A stretch of 64,000 bases of DNA from assembly GCA_035079385.1 (NCBI GenBank), contig JAVHKY010000001.1, positions 2,079,001-2,143,000 of the forward strand, in the 5' to 3' direction. The notes below the pieces were generated by a model. That model ran no database searches, was not told the origin of the DNA, and saw nothing but the letters and a program-made list of their open reading frames with translations. The position numbers were made by a program, and so were the translations under genes. Below, in pieces: positions 1 to 11,357 of the stretch; positions within the stretch are counted from its first letter, which is position 1; every line of letters begins with the position of its first letter. Source of the stretch: Aspidiotus rigidus (lineage: Eukaryota; Arthropoda; Insecta; Hemiptera; Diaspididae).

Positions 1-68
1 GTCTTCGTACTCGAAAGTTTCTCGCCCTTCTTATAATCTAACAATTCTTTCATATTATACATTTTCAG

Positions 69-1726
69 TAATACATTATTTGCAAGATTATGAATGCCCT
101 TTGCTTACGTTGGAGAATATTCCGAAACCAAATAAAGTTATCATCAGGAAAAGGTGATTCAAAATTTGAAAGTTCTATAACATTTATTTCAGGATGGATG
201 GAGACTAACTGATTTAACGTTGATACTCCTTTTCAGTTATTGGGATCCTTCTGTCGATATGACGTTGGTAAGAGATCGATCGACCTTAAATCTTCTGTAT
301 TCACAAACAGTTTCGGATGTCGAGAGAGGTTGGGTAATAACTGATAAGGAAACGAATGATAAATTGGCCACTTTGCAATCTAGAGGAGCGAAGAGAGAGG
401 TAAATTTAAGACTAAGCGTACTGTATGTGAAACATTCATATCTTTATAAGTATAATAATCAATGATTGTTTGCTTTTATGTACAGTATTTAGAAACTGCC
501 AGGACTTTAAAGTTCTATGGTTATATTCGATTTGATAATTGCACGAGTGATTATCCAGAAGTTGGAACTGAAACAATTATCAGTGTTGGTCAGAGAGAGC
601 TGATATTTACACCGAAAGCGGAGAATATGTGCGATAAAGAAGCTAGATTCCGTATAACTAGAATTAGGTGTTGGAAGATCACACCCCTCAGTGTAAGTTC
701 TCAATGATTGAAATTGGTGGTAATGATTAAAAATTGGATTATAACTAAATTGAATCTATATGTGCGACGTATACTTCTCTTTTTCAAGGAATTTAATAAA
801 GAAGTACAATTGTCGTTTGAGTATTTGGTCAGTGCGAATAAATTACATTGGATTACAGTGATAAGTGAATACGTTTATGTACTATCAGTTTGCTTACAAT
901 CGATCGTTGATGAATTGATGCTGAAAAAGAACGGAAATTTGACAAAGGTATTTAATTATGGCTTACAGAAAGACACCTTATTTTTCCATATGCAAATGAA
1001 TCAGATTACATATATATTAAATATAAAAGTCACTGATGAATACTCTCCTCTTCGGCGTGAAATTAGGTAAAAATTACTCACTCGAGAAGTGCATTTCAAA
1101 ACTACCCTGATGATATATTGACAATTACCAATTTTTTTTTGTGGTCTATTTGTATTATGATACAATAAATGTATCTTTCCATTTGTGAAAGAAAAATCAT
1201 CTCTTACTTGCGAATTCTCAAAATAGGATATTCTTAGACAGGTTTTATTGTGAAGAGTCAACTTCTTATTTGTGTTGAACTGCCTCAGTCGGCCCTTGTT
1301 TTAGGAGATAATATTCTTATTTGAAATGCATCGAAAATACTTTTTTGTTCCTCGGAAATATTAGAAATAAACGAACAAAAAATACTCTTCCCGAGTTTTC
1401 CTTGCAAGGGTAGTGAGGATTGATTCTTTTTGCCCAATAAAAAAATATTAATTTTTTGGTACTCTAGCCGAATGACGATAGCAAGAATCACTCTTCGAAG
1501 ATTAGTAGCAATTCATTGCCATCGTCGATATCGACCAAGTATCATAAGCCGTTTCCTGTGAGTATTAATTTGTCTACTTTTTGTTCACATTGACATAAGT
1601 TTTCTAAAGCTCGGGTTTCTTATTTTTCAGTCAAGAAAATTGAAATCCAATGGATCATCTCAATTACATTTTATTCCGCTGCTCGAAAATGATTCCTTCG
1701 AAAATATAGGCGATGAAGATCTCTGA
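69..1726 (+). CDS. SNX17: Sorting nexin 17, C-terminal six exons (5' part outside window)
   Basis: Endosomal adaptor that binds NPxY-type cargo tails through its FERM-like module and recycles receptors from early endosomes. Six exons with GT/AG ends and matching phases read through: 69-153, 237-399, 486-692, 789-947, 1468-1557 and 1631-1726, giving the last 265 residues. The translation shows the SNX17 FERM signatures SYWDPSVDM, TVSDVERGW, LKFYGYIRFD, RIRCWKI and SFEYLVSANKLHWIT, then SICLQS-like VCLQSIVDELMLKKNG. It ends in the conserved acidic tail FENIGDEDL, which in the family engages the Commander/retriever complex (family knowledge). The PX domain and start codon lie upstream of base 1. 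Human SNX17 is 470 residues, so a little over half is here. The 520 bp intron between exons 4 and 5 could hide a short extra exon, but the frame is closed without one. The main alternative, SNX31, is a vertebrate paralogue and less likely. Confidence 0.93.
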
Positions 1727-3369
1727 ATCTTCCATGTGCAAAAAAATTTCTGTACTCATTGTGATCATTAAATTTTCTTCATGTTGCCATACCATGGAAT
1801 TCGATTCGACAAACCTTTGGTCAAGTGTGACCTTCTAAATAGAAACTTAATGTGTTAATAACGAGGATGAGATTTTTTTTCATACAGGATCTGAAGGTTA
1901 CCATTTTTTTATGCAGTATGTCATAGCTTACTTTTATTTAGTTATTTTTATTGAAATTACGTGTAGCCATCTAGCAACTCATGTAATGGTTGTTACTTTG
2001 CTGGAGAGATTTCAAATTACCAATTAATCAAACACGACTGTCACTCCGAATCAAAAGTATTACGTGTGAAGACTCAAAGTACTTTAAAAGAATGCACTCG
2101 AAATTAGATTTTAAATATTTTATATGGAAATATTTTCGATGAAAGAAAATTGGTAATGAAATGATTTTTTCTACTTTTTTGATGGTTTTTGTCCACGTCT
2201 AGCAATGATTTTAAAGATCATAGTAGCCTTGGTAGCATTACATAATATATATTTTTTTTTCCCTGGAAGATGTGTAGTTCTGAAAAATCTGTTCCTTTGA
2301 CAATTTTTCATCATGCGTGGAAGATGGAGGGAGTGCTGTAAATTTATCGAAATAATTACGCAAATAAAAGGAAATCTGATCGTATTAGTTTAGGATTACT
2401 CATGTGGTATTTCAATTTGAAAGGTGAGGGGCTACACATTTCAGTCAAGCAGTTTGAATATCTCCCAGCAAACTATTATTCAGTCAAAAAAATACTGAAA
2501 ATGTACACAATTTGGATCGTTTGGTCATTTTTATCCTAAAATAGACAGAAATCGTGTAGGTTTTCTGTATGATACTCTTATACTCAACTCATCTAAAAAA
2601 TTTTATACTTCTTCATTATACAATGTAAATTAATTTATTCATTTGTAAATTTCATCTTTTGTAAATATTTACTCGGTCAAAAATCCACCATGTCAATTTT
2701 GTTTCATATGTTGCATGATGCGAGAAACAATATTCTTCATTTATCCCAAAGAAGGAATACTGGTTGGTTGAAATGTTACAAGACCGGATTTTACGTGAAT
2801 ACCAAACGAACATGAGGTATTGCGAGGTAATCGTCTAGAATCATACTGTTGAATATTTCTAATTCATTTTTGGGCCAAAATAACTCAACATACCCTTCTT
2901 CAATACTTATTACTCATATTCCGCGCAATATTTTTTCAACATATGACTGTGATAATTGACGGATTCTACATCATTAACTCTTTCAGTAATCGTATTTTTT
3001 TTCTATTTTCATAACCATATGTATTGTTTTTTAGTTATTTCATATGTTAATGATGATAGAGTATCATTTATAGGGAGAGAAAGGGGAATGAAATGTATTA
3101 CTACCTAATCTGAATGTACAAAATTTTATTAAAAAAATTTTTATCTAATGGAAAAATGTTTCGTCTTTTTTCTTTTTCTAACAATGAATTAGAAGCCTGT
3201 AAAACTGAAATGAATTTTTCGAGGAAAGAAATATTGTCCTATCATGAATCTCGTTTTGATTTCGATTTGAGGAAAATTATTCCAAGAATGGAGATACAGA
3301 AAGTGATTCTTATTTCGTCCTTATTTATTTATGACGGTCAGGTTGTTTACATGTTGGAGTAAGAATCAC
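1727..3369. other. SNX17 3' UTR and intergenic AT-rich DNA
   Basis: I see no gene here. The first part must be the SNX17 3' UTR; a candidate AATAAA lies at 2363-2368. The ORF at 3114-3362 has no recognisable motif and reads like random AT-rich sequence. Confidence 0.6.
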
Positions 3370-3720
3370 TTGATTGTAAGTATCGTGGGGTGCCACAAAT
3401 AGTTTCATGGTTTTTTTTTGAGTGCTTATGTTAGTGAAAGAACAAAGAGGTAAGAGTTGGGGATAGAAGAGAAAATGGTCAACTGTTATATTGTCTTGTT
3501 GACAGTAGGGGCAAGATGGAGAGGTTAGAACGTGTTGGCTGGTTATGTGAGAGTAATTTTTGTGTGGCCAATTCTTAGACAGGGAAGAATCACTTTTTCT
3601 CGTCTTTTGTCTCTGATGGAAGGTGACCAAGAGACGGGGATTTTTTTGATATGAAGGAGTTTGTTGTTAGATTGATATTGCCAAAGTGTGTTCCATGATT
3701 GGGTGATTTTATATTAATTC
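3370..3720 (-). mobile_element. LINE relic, C-terminal tail of an RNase H-bearing ORF2
   Basis: On the minus strand this piece translates to a degenerate copy of the C-terminal part of the LINE at 53345-55925. It has the pattern LSKNWPHKNYSHITSQHVLTSP followed by the zinc-knuckle-like CPYCQQDNITVDHFLF. The same order (LRIGHTKITHTHLISPYILTPP, CPHCQKDKLTVEHFFSCP) stands in the larger copy. The nucleotide match continues to about 3720, where both copies share a stretch around gtgttccatgattg. It is a truncated, frameshifted fragment with no coding capacity. Confidence 0.75.
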
Positions 3721-4362
3721 AACAAAAGGGAGAGAAAATCATTGCAACGTTTTGAAAGAAGGAAAAAACAGAAGAAAATAGTACAGTATGGATGCATCTT
3801 AGGAAAAGAAAATACGAATTTGTGGCGATTGCATTTTTTCATTCAACAGAAATACAAGCAAAAATGAATTTCGAGTTTTTTTCTTTTTAGTTCACGTATT
3901 CGGTTTAAATTTCAATTCATCATTGCACGAGAGAATTTGAACGTTTACATAGTTGATATGCTGAGCGAAATTTTCGTAAAATATAAATTTTAAGATCTTG
4001 ATGCGAAAATATCAAGCAAAATATTCGTATTTATCTTATTGTGAACGACATTGGTTCACATTACCCTATGAGATGATCAACACACTAATAAATGCTATCT
4101 ATAACACATACTTGATATACAGATAAATACCGTAACCAAAATGTCCTTCTTCCGGAATACTAGCCCAATCCAACCTTTCTAATAGTGAAAGACCCCTGCT
4201 CTCGTGTTACCGTATGCGACAGTTCATGATTCTCTCGAACATTTTAAGTAGGACTTTGAATTTGAAATTAACAAAAAACATATTATAACATGTATCTCAT
4301 TCGTTTCGGCTGGTAATTGACAAATAAGATGAGAAGCAGAAATTTAACACAAATTCAACACG

Positions 4363-4368
4363 TTTATT
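4363..4368 (-). promoter_or_regulatory. Candidate polyadenylation signal of the UQCRB gene
   Basis: The plus strand reads tttatt, so AATAAA on the minus strand, 158 bp downstream of the UQCRB stop codon. The distance suits a short 3' UTR. Confidence 0.5.
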
Positions 4369-4525
4369 AAACACTGAAGGTGCATTTAAGCCAACCATTC
4401 AAGCATGATAAATCTAATTTTTATATTTTCCGTTGAATTCCAGTTTAATATTGATGATAACTACACAAACTGAATACAGCTGAACAATAAAATATGGACT
4501 TGGATGCAATAATGTACTACTTTCA

Positions 4526-6035
4526 TTATAACTTCTTTTCGTATTGTTTGGCCGCCTCAATTTCTTTCAGAACATCAGTAATATATGCTTGCAGATAGCG
4601 TCCTTTTGTGATATCCTATTAAAGAAAAAAATACTGATTAAATTAAAATAATACTTATAAGGGAGAAAAAAATGTTACAGTGAAAGTCGGGGTAACCTAA
4701 TAAGCGTATACAATTCGAATATTATTTACCAATATTTTTCAAGTATTGTGCACACAGCTAGTAATTTTCAACATTGACTAAGAATGTACAGTAATGCTGA
4801 AAGAAAAAAACAAATTGGTCGTCGTCTCCAGCTTCTGATGAAGTTGTGGAGTAAAGGGACTTAATATCCTTAGTCGGTATTCTTCCAACTTTCAAAAGGT
4901 TACTGTATGCTCGCATACACTTGCTTCAAAACATCGTATCGACGAGTACCCAGTTCGAAAACTTGTGAAGCTTCGACTGACTTCGATGCACCGCGTATTC
5001 TCAGTCATGGTCAAAAATTACTGTAGTTGATGAGCACGGTGCGCCATACTAACATAAGACTGATAAAAACATTTAAATTGCTTCACCTAAAACACTTCGT
5101 CACTGTCATCGCTTAAATTTTCAATCTATACTGTAAAATATTCATTATAATATTAAACAAGATCGAAGAAAAATTACGCAAACTAAGCGTGAAGTGCGAG
5201 GAAAAGAAGATTCTTCATAAATTGTAATATTTTTAAACGTAATTACTCCTGATGGTAAACACGGAAAAAAACGACCTTTCGATACAAGGTTTCCAGCTGT
5301 TATGAGAACTTGGAAGCGTTTGGGACTAAAATAGATGCTCTAAAAAATTCACGGTATTAGACAGAATCTACTTCGTACTCACTTGATCGTAAGTCGTCCA
5401 CTCTTCTTCGGGTAAGTAAGTTTGTTTGATATCGCACTGTATAGCACGAACCAATCTAAAATTCCTCGCGTCTTGTACTTCGAGGGGCAAACGCCTGATA
5501 GCTTCTTGGACATGAGGATATTCATACAGAATATCATCTTGATAAAGACCTAGAAGAGAAAAATTTCATCTCACTTCAAAAATACTTAGTTCCGCGTGTA
5601 TTATCTTTAATAATCCGCTACTCTTGAAATTTACTCCAGTAACACGATCTCTTGATAACATTCTGACCTAACATTCCAATACAAACCTAATTTCCTCCAG
5701 GTACCAGTTGCAAACATGAACCTTCGGCAAGCCTCTAGAAACACACAAAACGTTTTCAACTTTTTGAATTACATCAAGACACAACATTAACAAGACGAGT
5801 TCACCCACAAGGCGAATGAAAAAGTAATGAAAGTAACGCAATTCTTGTTTCGCATTCATTCTTACTTATACATTCAATTACTCCTTGAAGGTACGCAAAA
5901 TATTCTGGTTATCTTTACTGACTTACCCTCGAACTTCGTATAAGGAGGAAGTAAATTCTCTGGTCTTTTCGTGAGGATGTAATAAGCCTGTTCCAAGTTC
6001 TTTATACCTAGAAGTTTTTTTGGAATCTGGGACAT
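4526..6035 (-). CDS. UQCRB: Cytochrome b-c1 complex subunit 7 (QCR7/UQCRB)
   Basis: Small matrix-side subunit of mitochondrial respiratory complex III, nuclear encoded, needed for assembly around cytochrome b. Three exons on the minus strand: 6035-5927, 5549-5383 and 4615-4526, with intron phases that agree, giving 121 residues (human 111). Diagnostic stretches are YQDDILYEYPHVQEAIRRLP, RNFRLVRAIQCDIKQTYLP, EEWTTYD and the C-terminal GRYLQAYITDVLKEIEAAK, matching the family's DxxxEAIRRLP and LPxExWTxYxxxxxYLxPYL patterns. The ATG at 6035 is the only one in frame upstream of the first intron and follows tcaaa. The N-terminal 36 residues (MSQIPKKLLGIKNLEQAYYILT) lack the usual WxxxIRKWYYNxxGFN stretch, which is odd; an alternative upstream first exon is possible. 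It faces IFRD1 head to head across 1.2 kb. Confidence 0.9.
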
Positions 6036-7255
6036 TTTGAAAATATGTATGTATTTGATGAATGAACAATTTTTGAAATAGGTAAGGATTATCCTCCTAG
6101 GATTCTTGAATCAATACTCAAGGGCGAGATAGGAAACCAAACGAGCTCAAAAATAATCAAAAAATGTCAGATCTCGTCCGCTCCTAGCGCTAGCAGAATT
6201 CTCTCGTAATTAGATCGAAGAGTGACGTCACCCGTCGGTGTCATTCGCAGTAATGCAGACCTTGCAGTACACCAGTGATAACTTGATAAGTGCCTTTTTA
6301 AGGTTTGGGTGAGGTCGAGTGCCGAGTGTTGACCGGTGGTGAAGTGCCCAGAAGAAACAGGAACTTGGTGGAACTGGAATGGAATCCTCAAAAGTGGGCC
6401 CTTGAATTCAAAATCAGAGAAAAAATTTCAAAATAGTCACAGTTTCCATGGGCTTTAGTTACGCAAGGCTACCAACCATTCAACTTCAAGTAAAAAAATC
6501 CCAATCCTACAAATGGGTTTTCAAATTTCAAATTTTTTATTGGTCAACAATTCTTAGTTTAGGACACAGGACTGTTTAGGGGCAGCGGGTACTGCAGTAC
6601 ACCTGTATACCTTGGCATTTGGTAACCTGTTGCTTGCCTCCTTCCCCGTCAATGGGTTCATTGAGTATGAACAAAGAAATAAGAACACCTCTCACATCAC
6701 TGCAATGTGTGAGTGATCCTTGTTAACGTTATCCTTTACTTCGAACATTTTGAGAGAAACTGGAACAGAGACTACAGAAAGTACTCAAAGTAGAAATCGA
6801 ACTTCAGATACGACCTGGACGAGGAGCTCAAAAGACGTGCTCATTACTCAGGAGAGAAGTTTGCGATTGTAACGCTACCTGCGGAACTTTTGCAAACACG
6901 AGACGAATTTGCCGGAAGTTTCTGGTAACCTTGTCCTTGCTAAAAAGGAATTCCAAATTTTCCTATATGGTTACATTGAACTGTCTATCTGCCAACTTGT
7001 GAAAGTATAGTTATGTACTATTTTCGTAATCATCTGATGTGTATTCGTTGCACTTTACCTTTCGCATTCGCATGGTAAAATATTTTCCACAATGTATGGA
7101 ACTTTTATTCAATTTTATCCAAATTCTAATTCAAATTCGCATTCTTTTAGTGCTATAGTAAATTTTAAAGAAAAGTTTAATATATCGGGTTACTTGATTT
7201 CTTGATAAACTGTTTTTTTCGATACAAAATCAAATCGCTAGCAATTGCAACCACA
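6036..7255. promoter_or_regulatory. Divergent spacer between UQCRB and IFRD1
   Basis: The 1.2 kb between the two opposed start codons must hold both promoters and 5' UTRs. I see no TATA box I would defend. The small ORF at 6167-6391 has no motif. GC content is somewhat higher at 6170-6400 and 6590-6900 than in the surroundings. Confidence 0.45.
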
Positions 7256-9666
7256 ATGCCGAAGGGAAGATCAAAGAAACGTAATGGTTAGTAGAATATC
7301 TATGTTACTTGGATAATGTAAGCTACAACTATATTGAATGGAAAAGAATATCATTCCGAATTTAAAAAATTGGTACGGTCGTTCACAGTCTCAAGCACTG
7401 CGCCGTGTTACAACATGAAATTCATCATGTGGCATTTATAAAATCATGTTGATACTTGCTAGTGCGAAGAAGAAAGTTCTATCGTTTACTGTATGAAATG
7501 AAAAGAATGAATCAAAAAGTTTAGACGTCCGTATTCCGGTCTGTCTGAGAGCTCATTACGATCTATAGGTTAGATTTCAGTGACAGAGAAATTAATTTTT
7601 AATCTGTTTCTGCATGCATCGAATGAATCGGGATTCGTGTTGCTTAATATGTACTAACTGAAGTTATTCCAACGCGTAATTACCAAATCTTAATGTTACC
7701 AGATTTCTAAGGAAACTTGACTTTTGTGTTACAGTTCAATACTCTTCACTTCGTTGGTATTCGCCAAATTTTGTTCCCTAGATTCTTTAATCCGACTCAT
7801 TTAATGTTCTCTTTCCTAATTTTATCTTGATAAACATAAATCATGAATAATTGTTTAGAGTATTTCTCTTCCTTTTAGATAATAATTTGCGAAACACCGT
7901 ACTAGTCTCGAAATTGGAGTGTCCTGGTCTATCGGATGATGACTCAACAAATGACAACATCAGTGTGATTAGTTCTCTGTCGGGCAGTATTGTTTACGAA
8001 GATACCCGTAAGTTGCGTAAAATCGTTTAAATTAATCATCCATTGTTTTTTGTCTATTTAATACTAATCATAATTATGACGTTATATTATAGTGATAGGA
8101 GACGATTTGATTGACCAAACCCAGGAGATCGATGTTTTCGAAAGTAAATTGGAAGAAGCGATTGAAGGCATGTACGAAAAATCTGCTCAAAACCGTATCA
8201 CAAGTATAGAATCCGTTATAGCTGCTTTTATGAAGAAATACATCCCTGAATTTGTGATTCGAAGGTGAGTTTCAACTGTATCATAACATTCTCGAGCGTT
8301 GCCCTAATTTTCTTCAGTTCGTAAAAATCGATGTGTATCTTCAGGAGAATAACCATCAACGACGCTATTGAGAAGAGTCTTAGAAAAGGCAGGGGTAACG
8401 AACAGGCAGCAGCTGCTCAGTTGGCTGCTCTATTAGTTGTACAACTGGGCTCTACTGAATTCGTTGATGAAATTTGTCAGTGTTTGATACCCGTCTTATT
8501 GTCAATAGTTGGTGATAACAGTATGACGTATACAGCTCGAGCTAAAGTAAATATTTGAACTACATACGTTGCATCAATATTCTAACTATCTTTCAGATGT
8601 ACTTTTAATAAATATTCTTCATATTGTTACAGTGTTGTTGGGCCTTGGGTTTGCTAGCCTTTATTGGAAATTATGAAAATATTGATGAGGTGTTGGACTC
8701 TCTGAGGCAAAGTTTTAGAACAACCCTAAACCCAAACTGCAGTGGAGACGAAACATTGTTGTATACGTCTGCTATTTCGGCTTGGTGTTTGCTCCTGACT
8801 GTGACGTCGTCGACAGATTCTTTGCTTTTGTTAGTATTATTTTCGGGTATTTGTTACAAATTTTGTAATCGTTTATTAACTGTGGATAATTTTTAGGTAC
8901 TTGAAACAAGTTATCAACTTGCTAGATTCGAATAGTGTGGAAATTCGAATGGCTGCTGGGGAAGTTATTGCCGTCGTGCTCGAACAGATGAAAGATTACG
9001 ATAACGCTGACGAATGGGAACCCGATAACGAATTACTCAACAAACTGAAAGAGTTGGCCACAGATTCCCATAAGTTTCGTGCGAAGAAAGACCGGAAAAC
9101 GCAAAGATCTGTTTTCCGTGATATTATTCGATATATTGAAGTGAGCGTTCGCCTATTAGTTTTGAATGAAGATAAATTATTCAGACAGTAAACCGAGATT
9201 GTCTAATTTTGTCTACAGGAAAGAGAATTTTCAACGATTCAAGTGCGTTTCGGACCCGAATGTCTTTTATTGGATACGTGGTGTAAGAAAAAGCAGTACG
9301 ATGCGTTTAGACAGGTAACTCAACACATGTGACGAATATTCTTTCGGTTTTCCATAAATACGACTTGTAATATTCTTGTCGACAGGCTCTGGGTTCTGGA
9401 ATGAACTTACATTTGAAAGAAAACGACTTAATTCGGGATATCTTGAATCTAGGTGAGAAGATTCCAATTTCGTCACCAATTCTAAAACAGTCAAAGTTGG
9501 AAAGGGTAATTATTTTTCAGAAGCGAAGAAGTGTTGTGACGCATATCATCGAGAACTTTCTCTTTACTAATTTAAAAATTGTTTTCAGCATTTGATGAAT
9601 GCAGCCGCATTCAAGGCTAGGAGCATCTGTCGAGCGAAACACCGCGATAAGAAAAATATTTCGTAA
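7256..9666 (+). CDS. IFRD1: Interferon-related developmental regulator family protein (IFRD1/IFRD2)
   Basis: ARM/HEAT-repeat co-regulator; vertebrate IFRD1 works with histone deacetylases and IFRD2 binds inactive ribosomes (family knowledge). Nine exons: 7256-7286, 7879-8007, 8093-8264, 8345-8546, 8633-8829, 8897-9140, 9219-9314, 9386-9505, 9589-9666. All phases agree and give 422 residues (human IFRD1 451). Recognisable parts are the acidic/Ser-rich N-terminus (DDDSTNDNISVISSLSGS), the repeat region with AAAAQLAALLVVQLGS, CCWALGLLAFI and EIRMAAGEVIAVVLEQ, the basic FRAKKDRKTQRSVFRDI, and the IFRD C-terminal domain VRFGPECLLLDTWCKKKQYD, LGSGMNLHLKEND and NAAAFKARS. The very short first exon (MPKGRSKKRN) is typical of the family. 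One copy normally serves invertebrates, so IFRD1 versus IFRD2 cannot be decided. The stop codon is followed at once by a polyadenylation signal. Confidence 0.93.
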
Positions 9667-9670
9667 TAAA
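9665..9670 (+). promoter_or_regulatory. AATAAA overlapping the IFRD1 stop codon
   Basis: The stop codon TAA at 9664-9666 is part of TAATAAA, so the first polyadenylation hexamer starts inside the stop codon. If used, the 3' UTR would be about 20 bases. Other AT-rich candidates follow, for example AATAAA near 10237. Confidence 0.4.
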
Positions 9671-11357
9671 GAAAAATAGTCTGTAATTTTAATCAATTTT
9701 GTATAATTTACTTTTCATGCACGTTTACGCGTGTTTGTACCGATCTTTTCTCGAAGTTACCTTTATTGAATTCTTTTCGGAGCTTGGTTCATCATGTTAT
9801 ACTTTTGTCCTTCAACCGTCTTATTTTATGGGGGATTGTGTTTTCATCATTATTTTTTTTTTTTTTTTCTCTCTAGATAATGAACTTTTATAACCTTGAC
9901 GACGTCTCACAGTATTAATGTAATTTGCAATTCTGAAAATTCACATTGTAATGATAATATTTACACGTCGGATTGAGCGGTTATTGTTCAATTCATCCAA
10001 CCGTAAATGTGTATCGATATCTCTGTGATTCTATTGCAAAAATTCACTACCATCTTCTTCCTGTCCTTGATAGTAACTTGACTGTATTACATTATGAACT
10101 GTTTGAAAAAATCTCCGACGAGATGCGATTTGTTTTGAAAATCGTTCAATTTTTATTCAACTTCACAAAGCAACTGATAAGACTGGTTACTTATTCGTGT
10201 AGACGTTGTTGTAGATATATCGGAATACGATGAATAAAGAACAATATTATACCGGATTTCAAATCTCATTTCATTTGTGCTGAATGTTGCCGAGATAGGA
10301 GTACTTGAAACCGTTTTCACCATCAAAGGAGTTGAAATTGGAAAGATTTAAAATATCGACAGGAGCAAGACTTTTCGGAACTCCAATTTTAAATTCGACT
10401 CTCAATATCGCAATTAAATTCGTCCCACGTGGGTCAGGTTTCGTTCAACTTCATAATAGGAAACCCAAGTTTCCGCTATAACCGTTAGGCTAGAGTAAAT
10501 TTATTTACTAATTAAATGATGTGCAACACTAGTCTTGAAGATAATTCGAGATAGTAGGGACCCGACATTCGAACGCGAAGCCAGAAGTAAGGAGGGCGAA
10601 AGGGGTGTGAGAATGAAGACGTAAGATTGTCAAATACAACTTTCTGCAGCTCAAACAATGAAAATCATGTTCCATACCTCGTACATCAAGATTTTGGAAG
10701 AATTTTTTCAAAGAGGCTCGCTCACAAGTTGGGCATGCCGACTTTGTGCGGATACTAGGCTAACGTACAAGAGGTCGTAATCGATATCTTCAAATCACAC
10801 GCCTTTTTTTTGCCGTCAACAGGGAGTTGAAATCTCAGCCTAGCTTGTCTGCTGAGAGAGGGCCCCTTAACTTAGAATCTACGGGTCACTAGGCTTCTTT
10901 GCCCTACGTTCTAGTAAGGTATATTAGGTTATACATTGGCTGAGAACTCAGAATGGTTTCGAGTCCTTGAATTAGGTCAAGGCCACGGATTTACTTGCTT
11001 TGAATTCGTCCGATCTCCTTCCATCAGTGTAGCTCAGTACCCTGTATGTTAGCCTGATCTGGTGCCGGGCTAGCGCGGGAGATGAAATCAGACTTCGCGC
11101 GCGCGTAAAATTTCAGGCGACCATAATTGGAACAAATAAATGCCTAGTCACTGAACCACTTCTTTCAACACGTCTATAATCGCAAAACCACTTCACCCGC
11201 CAACTCTAGGTCTTTTAAATAAACAATGATAACCGAACGATAAAATATTTAATCATCTCTCGGTATCAATTGGCGGAAATATTTTTAAATCAAGAAAAAA
11301 TAGTTTAGCGAGTAAATTAAAAAATGAAAAAAAATTAAATTGACCGTTACCCGTACT
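9671..11357. other. Tail-to-tail spacer between IFRD1 and the YTHDC2 gene, with a dispersed repeat
   Basis: No gene seen. The ORF at 9973-10233 has no motif. About 10640-11000 carries a repeat also present at 16600-16870: both copies share the order tgaaaatc, gttgaaatct-agcc-agcttgt, aaggtatatt and ggctcagaa/ggctgagaa. This part is richer in GC than its flanks. ATTAAA on the minus strand near 11248-11253 may end the YTHDC2 transcript. Confidence 0.45.
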
